Origin: Bradyrhizobium paxllaeri
Lineage (GTDB): Bacteria > Pseudomonadota > Alphaproteobacteria > Rhizobiales > Xanthobacteraceae
DNA: 64,000 bases
Direction of reading: 5' to 3'
NCBI RefSeq assembly: GCF_001693515.2
Contig: NZ_CP042968.1
Location: 5,642,001 to 5,706,000, forward strand
Below the pieces are notes generated by a model. It was not told the origin of the DNA. It was given only the letters and a program-made list of their open reading frames with translations, and searched no databases. Within the stretch, counting starts at the first letter, position 1; each line of letters begins with the position of its first letter. Shown here one piece after another: positions 14,166-22,780 of this stretch. Made by a program: the position numbers and the translations under genes.

Positions 14166-16160
14166 TTAGCGGAGCAGCTGCAGCACGCTCTGCTGGCTCT
14201 GGTTGGCCAGCGCCAGCGCGGACACCGCGATCGACTGGCGGGTCGACAGCGCCTGGCTGTTCGCCGCTTCCTCGTTGGTGTCGGCCAGCGTCAGGTTCGA
14301 CGAGCCGGTCTGCAGCACGTTGATCAGGTTCTTCGAGAAGTCCTGACGGATCTGCACGATCGACAAGTTCGAACCGAAGGCCGAAGCCTGCGAGCGCAGC
14401 GTGGTCGACGCGCCGTTCAGCGCCGTCACGATATCGTTGATCGCAGCGTTGTCCTTGAAAGCGCCCGTGGTCAGGACGTCGAGGCCGAGGCCGGCCGGGT
14501 TGAAGTTCACGCCCTGGATGCTCAGCGTGGACTTGCCGGTTTCGTTGAACGTCAGCTTCAGAGTGTCACCGCCGAGCAGATTGATGCCGTTGAAGGACGC
14601 ATCCTGCGAGGTGGTGGTGATCTGATTGATGATGTTGTTGTACTGAATGACCAGGTTGTCACGGGTCAGCTTGGCATCTGGATCAACAACCGGAGCCGGA
14701 GCCGTGGTGCCGGCGGCGAACGCCTGGCCGGCGCCAACCGCGGAACCGGTGATCGCACCGATCGTGGCCGAGGCCGCTTCGTTCGTCGTGGTGATCGTCA
14801 GCTTGCCGGACACGAACGTGGCCTGCAGGTTGTTGGCGGCGAGAGCCTCGTTCAGCTGGTTGAGGTTCGAGATGCGGCCCGCACCCTCGCCGAACACGAT
14901 GTCGGTGGCAACGCCGCCGCCGGTCGCACCGATCCTCAGGGTCTTGCCTTCCAGCACGCCCGGGACCTCCGTGCGAGCCTGCGTCACGCCGCCTGGCAGA
15001 CCGAGCGCGGTGAGAGCTGCAGCATTGCTGCTGGATAGCGTCAGGTCGCTCAGCGTGCCGGTGTTCAGCGTGATCTGGCCGCCGGTGATCGTCGAGGCCG
15101 TCGACGAGCCGGTCAGACCGTCGATCTTCGCCAGCAGGTTGGTGACGTCGCTGTCGATCTTGATTTCGTTCGGATCGTTGCCGATCGTGTTCGCGGCCAC
15201 GAAGGTCAGCGTCTTGCCGTTGACGGTGATGGTGTCACCGACCGCGAAGGCGTTCGACAGCGAAGGAGCCGTGCCGTCGCCGACGCTCAGCTTGGTGGTG
15301 CCGGCCAGGGCACCGGCCGTCACGGCGCCACCGCCACGGGTAGCAGTGCTTTGAGCGGCAGTGTTGATTTCGAGCGCGACGGCCGCGGTACCGGTCACGA
15401 CGAGGTCGGCGGCCGTACCGGACCTCAAGGTGATGATGCCGCCCGTTGCCGTCGAGGCGTTGGCCGGGGTCGTGTTGCCCGACAGCGTGTCGATCGCAGT
15501 CATCAAATCGCTCAGCGAGGTATCGACACCCATCGTATAGGCGTTGCCCGAACCGACGAGGCCATTCGCGCCAGCCTGGAACGTGATCGTCTTGCCGTTG
15601 ACAACCAGCGTATCGTTAGCGGCGACCGCAACGGTGAGTTGCGAGAGAAGCGACGAATCGGTCGCGTTGATCGGGCCGGCCGTCTGGAGCTGGCCGCCCG
15701 GGGTAGCCACCGCGGTGCTGGTATACGCAGCGCGCTGCGGGGCTGAAGCACCGGTGAACGCGGCGTTGGTCGGGGCCTGATCGGCGACGAGATTGTCGGC
15801 CGTTGCACCGTCGATCACGACGGAGGTGAACGAGGACTTGGTCGAGTAACCGACCGTCGTCTGCAGCGCCTGATTGGCGACAGACTTGGCGGAGTCAACG
15901 AGCTTCTGCAGAGAGGTGATGCCGGTGTTGGCAGCCTGCAGGACCTGCACGCCGTTGCCGATGCCGTCGAGGAGATTGTTGATGTCGCCGGCGCGCGCAT
16001 CGAGCGAAGCCGCGGTGAAGTAGTTGGTGGGGTTATCGAGGGCCGTGTTGACCTTCTTGCCGGTGGCAAGGCGATTCTGCGTGGTGGCGAGCAGATCGGC
16101 GGTCGACTGCAGCGAGAGGAGGTTCTGGCGAACCGACGCGGAGAGAACAATACCGGACAT
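14166..16160 (-). CDS. fliC: Large flagellin with inserted surface modules
   Basis: 664 residues, about twice the size of a minimal flagellin. D0/D1 ends are conserved: N-terminal LSASVRQNLLSLQSTADLL with ATGKKVNTALDNPTNYF, and C-terminal FSKNLINVLQTGSSNLTLADTNEEAANSQ with SIAVSALALANQSQQSVLQLL. Residues ~165-485 are an insertion of repeated DUF1522-like modules (about 165-262, 288-389 and a diverged one near 400-470). Size and neighbours (FlbT, FlaF) fit the thick subpolar flagellum of Bradyrhizobium rather than the small lateral flagellins. The ATG has AGAAAGG upstream. Translation is probably subject to FlbT through the leader at 16161-16300. Confidence 0.96.
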   Translation of the reverse strand: MSGIVLSASVRQNLLSLQSTADLLATTQNRLATGKKVNTALDNPTNYFTAASLDARAGDINNLLDGIGNGVQVLQAANTGITSLQKLVDSAKSVANQALQTTVGYSTKSSFTSVVIDGATADNLVADQAPTNAAFTGASAPQRAAYTSTAVATPGGQLQTAGPINATDSSLLSQLTVAVAANDTLVVNGKTITFQAGANGLVGSGNAYTMGVDTSLSDLMTAIDTLSGNTTPANASTATGGIITLRSGTAADLVVTGTAAVALEINTAAQSTATRGGGAVTAGALAGTTKLSVGDGTAPSLSNAFAVGDTITVNGKTLTFVAANTIGNDPNEIKIDSDVTNLLAKIDGLTGSSTASTITGGQITLNTGTLSDLTLSSSNAAALTALGLPGGVTQARTEVPGVLEGKTLRIGATGGGVATDIVFGEGAGRISNLNQLNEALAANNLQATFVSGKLTITTTNEAASATIGAITGSAVGAGQAFAAGTTAPAPVVDPDAKLTRDNLVIQYNNIINQITTTSQDASFNGINLLGGDTLKLTFNETGKSTLSIQGVNFNPAGLGLDVLTTGAFKDNAAINDIVTALNGASTTLRSQASAFGSNLSIVQIRQDFSKNLINVLQTGSSNLTLADTNEEAANSQALSTRQSIAVSALALANQSQQSVLQLLR
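14751..14963 (-). repeat. Flagellin module 3 (diverged copy)
   Basis: Encodes residues about 400-470 of the flagellin: GKTLRIGA, a helix LNQLNEALAANNL, and KLTITTTNEAASATI. It keeps the same strand-helix-strand order as modules 1 and 2 but with weak sequence similarity. Confidence 0.45.
14994..15299 (-). repeat. Flagellin module 2, shared with FlgL and FlgE
   Basis: Encodes residues 288-389: GDTITVNGKTLTFVA, NLLAKIDGLTGSST, GGQITLNTGT, LTLSSSNAAALTALGL. The same order and many identical residues occur in FlgL (17546-17836) and FlgE (21579-21881). Confidence 0.85.
15375..15665 (-). repeat. Flagellin module 1
   Basis: Encodes residues 166-262: NDTLVVNGKTITFQAG, LMTAIDTLSGNTTP, GGIITLRSGTAADLVV. 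A looser copy of the same module. Confidence 0.7.
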
Positions 16161-16469
16161 CTTTCATACCTTTCTGGTGTGAAATCAAACGAGCCATGAT
16201 CCCGACCTCTCGATCGGGCGACGGCTCACTCTGGAAGCAAGTCTCTAAGAAAAAATGAATTTGGTCGGATAAGGTGCGCGGGAAGGCGGTGAATTCGAAA
16301 TTAATTCGCTGCACGGGCGGGCTTCCGTATTCCTACGGATCAGGTGCAGGAAAGGCCCGTAAAATGGGCACAAGTCGCATCTTCACCATTGGTTAACCAT
16401 CATCGGGAAGGATGCCGAATCTGCCGGCGGGCACGACAACGCGCGAAAAGCGCCAATGGGAGAACAGGC
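16161..16469. promoter_or_regulatory. Divergent flagellin/flbT control region
   Basis: About 310 bases between the two start codons. It holds the flagellin leader with a small hairpin (CCCGA / TCGGG, 16200-16220), the AGAAAGG site for flagellin, and a CtrA-like box at 16382-16396. The GGGAG site for flbT is just before 16470. No sigma-54 consensus was found here, in contrast to flgI and flgE. FlbT is expected to act on the flagellin leader RNA. Confidence 0.55.
16382..16396 (-). promoter_or_regulatory. CtrA-like box upstream of flbT
   Basis: On the minus strand TTAA-CCAATGG-TGAA, one mismatch from TTAA-N7-TTAA. The plus strand also reads TTAACCAT, a common CtrA half site, from the same TTAA. 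Confidence 0.45.
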
Positions 16470-16898
16470 ATGGCCTTGAAAGTCGAGCTCAAACCGCACG
16501 AGCGAATCATCATCGGCGCCTGCGTGGTCACCAACACCGATCAGCGTGCCAGGCTGCTGATCGACGGCGACCGGATTCCGATCCTGCGCGAGAAGGACAT
16601 TCTCACCCCGGAAACCGCCGACACGCCGGCCAAGCTGGTATATCTCGCGGTGCAGCTCATGTACCTGTCGCCGGACCCGATGGCGCACCACCCGACCTAT
16701 TTCAGCCTGGTGCGCGATATCCTCACGACAATGCCGAGCGCATGGCCCTTCATCGAGGGCATCAACAACTTCACTCTGAACGGCGATCTCTACCACGCGC
16801 TGAAGGAAGCCAAGAAGCTGATCGGCCATGAAGAGCAGATCCTGGAAAGCGCCCGTAAAATGCAATCGTCCGGGCAGCCCGATCGCAAATCCGCGTAA
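16470..16898 (+). CDS. flbT: Flagellin mRNA regulator FlbT
   Basis: 142 residues starting at MALKVELKPHERIIIGACVVTN, the typical FlbT N-terminus, followed by LLIDGDRIPILREKDIL, AVQLMYLSPDPMAHHPTYF and GDLYHALKEAKKLI. FlbT binds the 5' leader of flagellin mRNA in Caulobacter and promotes its decay until assembly is ready. It is transcribed away from the flagellin gene. A GGGAG ribosome-binding site selects this ATG. Confidence 0.96.
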   Translation: MALKVELKPHERIIIGACVVTNTDQRARLLIDGDRIPILREKDILTPETADTPAKLVYLAVQLMYLSPDPMAHHPTYFSLVRDILTTMPSAWPFIEGINNFTLNGDLYHALKEAKKLIGHEEQILESARKMQSSGQPDRKSA

Positions 16899-16919
16899 CC
16901 ACCGCTCGCACCTGAAAAG

Positions 16920-16945
16920 AAAAGGCCTCCGCAAGGAGGCCTTTT
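16920..16945. terminator. Bidirectional terminator between flbT and flgL
   Basis: Perfect 11-bp stem AAAAGGCCTCC / GGAGGCCTTTT with a GCAA tetraloop. A-run and T-run on the two sides allow it to end both flbT and the flgE-flgK-flgL transcript. Confidence 0.92.
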
Positions 16946-16969
16946 CGTTGGGCGCGAACCGGCTTGCGA

Positions 16970-18847
16970 TCAGACCGGCAGGAACTTGGTCAGCGTGGTC
17001 TGGTAGAGCATCGACGTGGTCTGATACGAGGCCTGCAGCGCGGTTTGCAGCGCCAGGATCTTGGTCGCCACCTCGTCCTGGTTGATGCCCTCGATCTGGT
17101 CGAGCATGGTTTGCGCCATTCCCTTGAGCTGGGTCTGGCGATCGGTCGACGCCTTGATGGCGTTCTGCGCGCCGGCAACCTCCGCCTGGATGTCCTGAAT
17201 CGATTGCTGTCCGTTTTGCGGCGCCAGGTTTGCTGAAATCCGCTGTTGCAGCGCGTTCACCTGCGCCTTCGAATTCGGATTGGCGGCATTGGTCGTGACC
17301 GCGGAATACACCGCGATGTTCTGCAACTGGTAGCGCAACGCCTGCTCGTTGGCGCGCGCGCCATACTGCACCGTGATCGACTGATCGATGCGCGCGATCG
17401 CGGTGCCACGCGCCGGATCGGTGCCGACCTCGCCGGTGTACCACGACACGGTGTTGGCAGATGTACCGGCGATCAGATTGGTAGCAGTCGCAAACGGCGG
17501 GCCGTTGACGCGCAGCGGCGCCGGATCTGCACTTGCCGTGGCGCTGAACCCCAGCGCCGCAAACGCGGCCGCGTTCGAACTCGAAACCGTCAAGCTCGCG
17601 CCGTCGGCGCCGTGCAGCGCAATCACGCCGCCGGTGACGGTCGACGGCGTCGTGGCGCCGGAGATCGAATCGATCTTGGCCAGCAAGGTCTGCACATTAT
17701 CGGTGATGTTGAGCTGGTTGCCGGTCGCGCCCGATGCGACGAAGGTGATCGGCGTGCCGTTGACCGTGATGGTATCGCCTGCCGCAAAGCTCGCGGCCAG
17801 CGAATCCGTTCCCGCCGCGCCGGACAACAGCGTGGCGCCGGTGATCGGCGCCGGCACCGCGGCCTGGTTGTTGACCGCACTTCCGGTGACGGTCGCGGAC
17901 GGGTTGAAGAAATTGTCCGATGCGGCGATGGCGGACGCGGCGACCAGCGCCGTGTCGCTTAGCGTCTGGATCGAGGACGTCATCGCCGCCTGCAGGTTCG
18001 CGGTGGTTGCGGCCGTATCGACGCCGATCAGAAACGAGCCGGCCGGAGGCGGGTTCGTCGTCGTCGCGGTCAGCGTGATCGCTTCGGTGGTGCCGTCAGG
18101 CAGGTTGAAGTTGAAGGTGATCTTGTCGCCATCGTTCGGATTGACGGCGCCGAGGTCGACGGTGGCGGCCGGCGGCGTGCCGGTCGGCTGCGTCACGGTC
18201 GCGCCCGTCAGCGATGAACTGATCGGACCGAGTTTCAGCCCGAACGAAGAGCCGTCCTCGGCGAGGCTGGTCACGGTCGTCGTCAATGGCGGCGACGAGA
18301 CGGTCAGATGCGCCATGTTGCCGACACCCTGATCGGCCTGGCGGCGTTCGTTGATCAGTTGCTTCAACCCGGCCTGCGTTCCCAAGCCATCGAGCATGAC
18401 GTCCGCCGACACCGTCGCTGCCGTGTCGGTGGTGCGGCCGGAAAACAGATAGCGGTCGCCCGCCTGGCTGTTGAGCAGCGACACCGCATTCGAAAATGCC
18501 GCCTGCGCCGTGATCTGGCCGGAAGTCTGACCGTTGTTGTTGAGCACGATGGTCGACGTACTGGCCGCGCTCTTCACCGACGTGCCGATGTCGACCATTC
18601 CCTGCAGCGCGAGATTGACGACATTGAGCCTTGTGTTGACGTTCTTTGCCGTGTCGGCGAACGCATCAATGCTGCTGACCTGCGCGCGCAGGCTCAGCGC
18701 AAAGCCGCGATTGGCGCCCTGCCCTGCATAGGTCGTCGAGACCCGGCCGCTGGCGAGTTGCTGCGTCAGATCATCGAGCTGCTTGCGGATATTGAGGATC
18801 GAGGTCCCGATATAGGACGTCCTGCCGTTAACGCCATCGATCGACAT
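16970..18847 (-). CDS. flgL: Hook-filament junction protein FlgL, enlarged
   Basis: 625 residues, about twice the usual FlgL. The N-terminal helix (SYIGTSILNIRKQLDDLTQQLASGR) and C-terminal ends (DEVATKILALQTALQASYQTTSMLYQTTLTKFLP) are FlgL/flagellin-like, and DRYLFSGRTTDT is the FlgL-specific block. The excess length is mid-protein and includes a copy of the flagellin/FlgE module at residues ~338-434. It is third in flgE-flgK-flgL, 7 bp after flgK, and ends at the bidirectional terminator. Confidence 0.93.
   Translation of the reverse strand: MSIDGVNGRTSYIGTSILNIRKQLDDLTQQLASGRVSTTYAGQGANRGFALSLRAQVSSIDAFADTAKNVNTRLNVVNLALQGMVDIGTSVKSAASTSTIVLNNNGQTSGQITAQAAFSNAVSLLNSQAGDRYLFSGRTTDTAATVSADVMLDGLGTQAGLKQLINERRQADQGVGNMAHLTVSSPPLTTTVTSLAEDGSSFGLKLGPISSSLTGATVTQPTGTPPAATVDLGAVNPNDGDKITFNFNLPDGTTEAITLTATTTNPPPAGSFLIGVDTAATTANLQAAMTSSIQTLSDTALVAASAIAASDNFFNPSATVTGSAVNNQAAVPAPITGATLLSGAAGTDSLAASFAAGDTITVNGTPITFVASGATGNQLNITDNVQTLLAKIDSISGATTPSTVTGGVIALHGADGASLTVSSSNAAAFAALGFSATASADPAPLRVNGPPFATATNLIAGTSANTVSWYTGEVGTDPARGTAIARIDQSITVQYGARANEQALRYQLQNIAVYSAVTTNAANPNSKAQVNALQQRISANLAPQNGQQSIQDIQAEVAGAQNAIKASTDRQTQLKGMAQTMLDQIEGINQDEVATKILALQTALQASYQTTSMLYQTTLTKFLPV
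17546..17836 (-). repeat. Surface module in FlgL
   Basis: Encodes ATLLSGAAGTDSLAASFAAG, DTITVNGTPITFVASGATGN, QTLLAKIDSISGATTPSTV, GGVIALHG and SSSNAAAFAALGF. It is closely similar to the FlgE module, and the DNA reads TCGATCTTGGCCAGCAAGGT on the plus strand in both. Confidence 0.85.
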
Positions 18848-18854
18848 GGTACCC

Positions 18855-20735
18855 TCACATGGCCTGGATCAACGTGTCGTACATCTGCTTGATGGACGAC
18901 ATTACGCGCGCGTTGGCGGAATAGGCATTCTGCAGCGCTAGCAGGTGAGCCATCTCGTCGTCGATATTGACGCCCGAGGCATCGGTCACCTTCTTCTGCA
19001 GGGTGTTCAGCACCACGGACTGACCGTCGGCGAGTTGCTTGGCGGCAGTCGCGGCTTCGCCCTGCTGGCTGATGAACTGCTTGGCAAAGTTGACCAGCGT
19101 GCCGGTGAACGGAGCGCCGGTGGTCCCGATGCCGGTCTGCGGCGAGTAGCGATAGCTGCCCGTCTGCAATTGCGCGAGAATGAAATCGGCGCGCGTCGTG
19201 TCGCCCGCGGCCGTGAGCGGGCTGGTGGAAAACACGATGGTGCGCGAGGGATCGCCGAGCAGAGCGGTATTGACGCTGATGCGGCCGGCGAGGCCCGTCA
19301 TCTGCGAACCGCTGGCGGTAATTGCGCCGCTAAAAAGCCCACCATTGTCGGTGAACAGCGGCAGCTGGGGATTGCCGCTGGTCAGCGACGACATCGTCGT
19401 GGTGACCGATGCCGCCAGCACGTCCGAACGGTTTGCCGCGCCGTCATCCAGCACGCGCAGGGTCGATCCCGACGGGTTTGAGAACTGCAGATCACTCGCC
19501 CCTAGCGCGGCGTTGAGCTGGGAGACTACCGACGCCATGCCGCCGGAAAAATCGATGCCGAGCACTTCGTCGTTCGGATCGAGCGTCGTGGTGTTGCTGA
19601 GCGGCAGCACGCTCGGATCGTCAACGCGCACGATCGAGAGATTGTGCGTGATGCCGGTGGTGTTGTCCTTGTAGCTGACGTTAATGACATTGCCTGACTG
19701 CAATCCCGTCAGATCGAGATCATAACCGACCTGCGGCAGGACGGACGCGGGAGCGGCAGTGCCCGCGGTGGTCTTGTCCGACAGCGCGCTCGACATCGAC
19801 GCCGCGAACTGGTCGATCTGCGTCTGCGCCTTCACCAGCGTGTCGTCGCGCAGCTCGAGATAGGCGGCGATCTTGCCCGAGCGAATCGAGTTGGTGGACA
19901 CCAGATCGTAGCTGCCGCCATGCGGGAAATTGATCGTGATGGTGCCGACGTTGTTCTTGGTCGGATCGACGTTATACAACGTGTTGGGCGTCATCGTGCC
20001 CTGAGGATTGAAGCTTAGCTGTGCCGCTTCGGTCCCGACCAATTGCACGCCAGAGTTCGTGAATACGGTCACCTGGTTGAGGTCGTTGACGACCGTCCTG
20101 ATATCCATCAGGCTCGACAATTGCGTGATGTATTGATCGCGCTGATCCAGCAGCGAGGCCGTCGCAGCGTCGGTCTTGCCGTTGTTCTGAAGCTGGTTGT
20201 TGATGAACGCGATCTGGGCCATCGCGTTGTTCGCGGTCACGATGGAATCGTTGATGCCCATCTCGGCATTGGCGCGAAGCGCCTGAATTCCCTGCGTCGC
20301 CGCATTGAGCGTCTGCGCCATCGTCTGCGCAGCGGCGACCGCACTGATCCGCGCCGACTGCGAATCCGGGCTGGTCTGCAGGCCCTGGAAGGCCGTCAGC
20401 AGCTTGTTGAAGGAATCCTCGATGGTGCCGGTTTCAGCCGGATTGCCGTAAACGTTCTGCAGATTGGCCAGAAAAGTCGAACGAATATCGGCATAGGCGG
20501 CGCCCGAGGTTTCGGTGCGCAGTTGCGTCTGCAGATACTGGTCGAGCTGCCGGTCGACACCGTGGAGCAGAACGCTCGAACCGTAATCGCCGGTCACGCC
20601 GGCGGACTGGATGATCGACTTCCTGACGTAACCAGGCGTTTCCGCGTTGGCGACGTTAGATCCGACCAGCGCGATCGCGGCTTGCGTCGCGCGCAGGCCG
20701 GACATCGCGGTAGAGAGAGCTTGACTCAAACCCAT
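18855..20735 (-). CDS. flgK: Hook-associated protein 1, FlgK
   Basis: 626 residues. N-terminus GLSQALSTAMSGLRATQAAIALVGSNVANAETPGYVRK is the classic FlgK/rod-hook signature. The central region includes LLDQRDQYITQLSSLMDI, and the C-terminus DDEMAHLLALQNAYSANARVMSSIKQMYDTLI closes the D0 coiled coil. FlgK is the first hook-filament junction layer. It is 7 bp upstream of flgL and 45 bp after flgE. Unlike its two neighbours it does not contain the shared surface module. Confidence 0.96.
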   Translation of the reverse strand: MGLSQALSTAMSGLRATQAAIALVGSNVANAETPGYVRKSIIQSAGVTGDYGSSVLLHGVDRQLDQYLQTQLRTETSGAAYADIRSTFLANLQNVYGNPAETGTIEDSFNKLLTAFQGLQTSPDSQSARISAVAAAQTMAQTLNAATQGIQALRANAEMGINDSIVTANNAMAQIAFINNQLQNNGKTDAATASLLDQRDQYITQLSSLMDIRTVVNDLNQVTVFTNSGVQLVGTEAAQLSFNPQGTMTPNTLYNVDPTKNNVGTITINFPHGGSYDLVSTNSIRSGKIAAYLELRDDTLVKAQTQIDQFAASMSSALSDKTTAGTAAPASVLPQVGYDLDLTGLQSGNVINVSYKDNTTGITHNLSIVRVDDPSVLPLSNTTTLDPNDEVLGIDFSGGMASVVSQLNAALGASDLQFSNPSGSTLRVLDDGAANRSDVLAASVTTTMSSLTSGNPQLPLFTDNGGLFSGAITASGSQMTGLAGRISVNTALLGDPSRTIVFSTSPLTAAGDTTRADFILAQLQTGSYRYSPQTGIGTTGAPFTGTLVNFAKQFISQQGEAATAAKQLADGQSVVLNTLQKKVTDASGVNIDDEMAHLLALQNAYSANARVMSSIKQMYDTLIQAM

Positions 20736-20780
20736 GACTAATTGCCCATCTCAAATCGCATCCCGAACGGTGTCGCGGAA

Positions 20781-22592
20781 CTAGCGCAGTACGTTCAGCA
20801 GATCCTGCACCATCGTGTTGGAAGTCGTGATCACCTTGGTGTTGGCCGAGTAAGCCTGCTGGGTGACGATCAGCTTGGTGAACTCGTCGGCGATATCGGT
20901 GTTTGATCCTTCCAGCGACGAACCGACGATGGTTCCGGCCTTGCCATACAGCGCCTGTCCGGATCCGTCGGTCATCTCGAACGCGCCGCCATTGACGCGC
21001 TTGAGGAAGTTGGTGCCGTTGAAGGTCGCGACCGAGATTTCGGCGAGGTCGAGGTTGCGGCCGTTGGAATAGTTGCCAACGATTCGACCGTTGGTGCCGA
21101 CGCCGACGGACTGCAGCTGGCCGGCCGGGAAGCCGTCCTGCTGGATCTGGTTGACCTGCACGTTGCCGTTGGCGTCCGCAAACTGGGTGACACCGCCGGT
21201 GCCAAAGTTGATGACGGGACTGCCGAGCGCGACGCCGTTGACGACGGCATTGGTAAGCTCCACCGACGGAATCGCCGGCGTCATCTGGCCTGAGGCCGAG
21301 AAGGTGAAGTTGGTATTGACGTTCTGCCACGAGACCTGAGTGCCGGTTGCGTTGGGATTGACCTGGTAGAACAGGTTCCAGGTGTCGGTATGGCCGGCGC
21401 CAAGCGAAGCGCTGTCGACCTTGGCCCAGCGGAATTGCAGGTTCACCGGCGCGCCCGAGATATCGTACGTCGTGACCGCACCACCCGCTATCGACTCGGC
21501 AAGGAATGTCGAGTTGTCGTTGCCGACGACCTGGCCGGTGCCGACGCCGCCGCCACCGCCGCGTTGCGCCGTCACGGTACCGGTAAAGCCGAGGGCGGCC
21601 CAGGCTGCGGTGTTCGAACTTGAGATCGAGAGATTGAAGTTCGTACCGGAGTGCAGCGTGATCGAGCCGGACGCGATCGTGGACGGGGTTGAAGTTTGCT
21701 GGAGCGCGTCGATCTTGGCCAGCAAGGTTCCGATGTTGTCGTCGACGTTGATCTCGTTGGCGCCGACGGCGGTGCCCGACGCCATGAAGGTGAGGGTTTG
21801 GCCGTTGACCGTGATGGTGTCGCCCGCGACGAAATTGGTGGAGATCGAGTTGCTGCCGGCAATGCCGCTGAGCAGGGTCGTGGCCGTATTTGCAACCGAC
21901 GGCGTCGCCTTGTTGTTCTGGGTGGTGCCGCTTCGCGATGCGTCGGTATAGGGCGCCGCAGGCGTGCCAAGCGCCAGCGGATTGTGTCCGGCACTGTACG
22001 ATCCGGGCACGATCAACTCCGATCCGGGAACGGAAACGTCATGCTTGGTGGTCAGCGGATAGCTGGCGAGGTTGGCGCGATAGTCGATCCTGGTGGTCTG
22101 CTGCGCCGGCAGGAAGTCGTTCTGGAACCTTAGAACCTGCGGCGAACTGCCGGACGGGTTGCCCGTGGTCGGGTCGATCGGCACGCCCTGCAGATAATAG
22201 CCGGCGCCGTTGACGAGATAGCCGCTCTTGTCGAGCTGGAAGTCGCCGCGACGCGTGAAGCGGTCGACGCCGTCGAACACCGGCGTGCCGTCGGTGAAGT
22301 TGCCGGGCTTTTGCACCGCGAAAAAGCCGTTGCCGTTGATCGCCATGAAGGTCGCGACCGAGGCCGTCTGCACGTCGCCCTGCACCGAGTTGGTGGAGCG
22401 GGATTGCGTGGTGACGCCGCCGGCAAGCTGCGCGGTGGTGGCGGTCTGCGGGATGAGATCCAGGAACGAGGTATCGATGCGCTTGAACGCCGTGGTCTGC
22501 GAGTTGGCGATGTTGCCCGAGACGTTTTCCAGCGCGTAGGAGTTGGCGCGAAGGCCGCCGACCGCGGTGGTGAGAGCGCCGAAGATACCCAT
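20781..22592 (-). CDS. flgE: Flagellar hook protein FlgE
   Basis: 603 residues from the ATG at 22592, which has GGAG 8 bases upstream; the frame extends further without support. N-terminus MGIFGALTTAVGGLRANSYALENVSGNIANSQTTAFKR, the flagellar rod-hook motif FMAINGNGFFAV, and C-terminus TKLIVTQQAYSANTKVITTSNTMVQDLLNVLR define FlgE. Residues ~238-338 are the module shared with FlgL and flagellin, and a glycine run (GGGGG) follows it. It heads the flgE-flgK-flgL operon and has a sigma-54 promoter about 75 bp upstream. Confidence 0.96.
   Translation of the reverse strand: MGIFGALTTAVGGLRANSYALENVSGNIANSQTTAFKRIDTSFLDLIPQTATTAQLAGGVTTQSRSTNSVQGDVQTASVATFMAINGNGFFAVQKPGNFTDGTPVFDGVDRFTRRGDFQLDKSGYLVNGAGYYLQGVPIDPTTGNPSGSSPQVLRFQNDFLPAQQTTRIDYRANLASYPLTTKHDVSVPGSELIVPGSYSAGHNPLALGTPAAPYTDASRSGTTQNNKATPSVANTATTLLSGIAGSNSISTNFVAGDTITVNGQTLTFMASGTAVGANEINVDDNIGTLLAKIDALQQTSTPSTIASGSITLHSGTNFNLSISSSNTAAWAALGFTGTVTAQRGGGGGVGTGQVVGNDNSTFLAESIAGGAVTTYDISGAPVNLQFRWAKVDSASLGAGHTDTWNLFYQVNPNATGTQVSWQNVNTNFTFSASGQMTPAIPSVELTNAVVNGVALGSPVINFGTGGVTQFADANGNVQVNQIQQDGFPAGQLQSVGVGTNGRIVGNYSNGRNLDLAEISVATFNGTNFLKRVNGGAFEMTDGSGQALYGKAGTIVGSSLEGSNTDIADEFTKLIVTQQAYSANTKVITTSNTMVQDLLNVLR
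21579..21881 (-). repeat. Surface module in FlgE
   Basis: Encodes TTLLSGIAGSNSISTNFVAG, DTITVNGQTLTFMASGTAV, GTLLAKIDALQQTSTPSTI, GSITLHSGT and SSSNTAAWAALGF. Confidence 0.85.
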
Positions 22593-22665
22593 GACATGTT
22601 CTCCAAATTCGATCCGGGCGGCTCGCCGATCCAAGTGATCCCAGGCCGCGTCGGGAGAAGATGTC

Positions 22666-22680
22666 GCAAGCGTTGTGCCA
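22666..22680 (-). promoter_or_regulatory. sigma-54 promoter of the flgE-flgK-flgL operon
   Basis: On the minus strand TGGCACAACGCTTGC, a perfect TGGCAC-N5-TTGC. Transcription would start near 22654, giving a leader of about 60 bases. In Caulobacter the hook operon is also sigma-54 (FlbD) dependent. Confidence 0.85.
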
Positions 22681-22713
22681 AACAACAAAATCGATAAAAA
22701 TCAATACCTTAAG

Positions 22714-22741
22714 AAAAAAGCCCCGGTCCAGGGACCGGGGC
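22714..22741 (-). terminator. Terminator after msrB
   Basis: On the minus strand GCCCCGGTCC / GGACCGGGGC with a very short loop, then TTTTTT. It lies between msrB and the flgE promoter and insulates the flagellar operon. Confidence 0.92.
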
Positions 22742-22780
22742 ACATTTGCCGGGCGGGGCAACAATTGCCGGGTGCGCGGC

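Noticed and set aside
16236-16262. A sigma-28-like pair (TAAG-N15-TCGGATAA) on the plus strand in the flagellin leader
   Set aside because: It points away from the flagellin gene, has three mismatches, and sigma-28 control of this flagellar type is not established; most likely chance.
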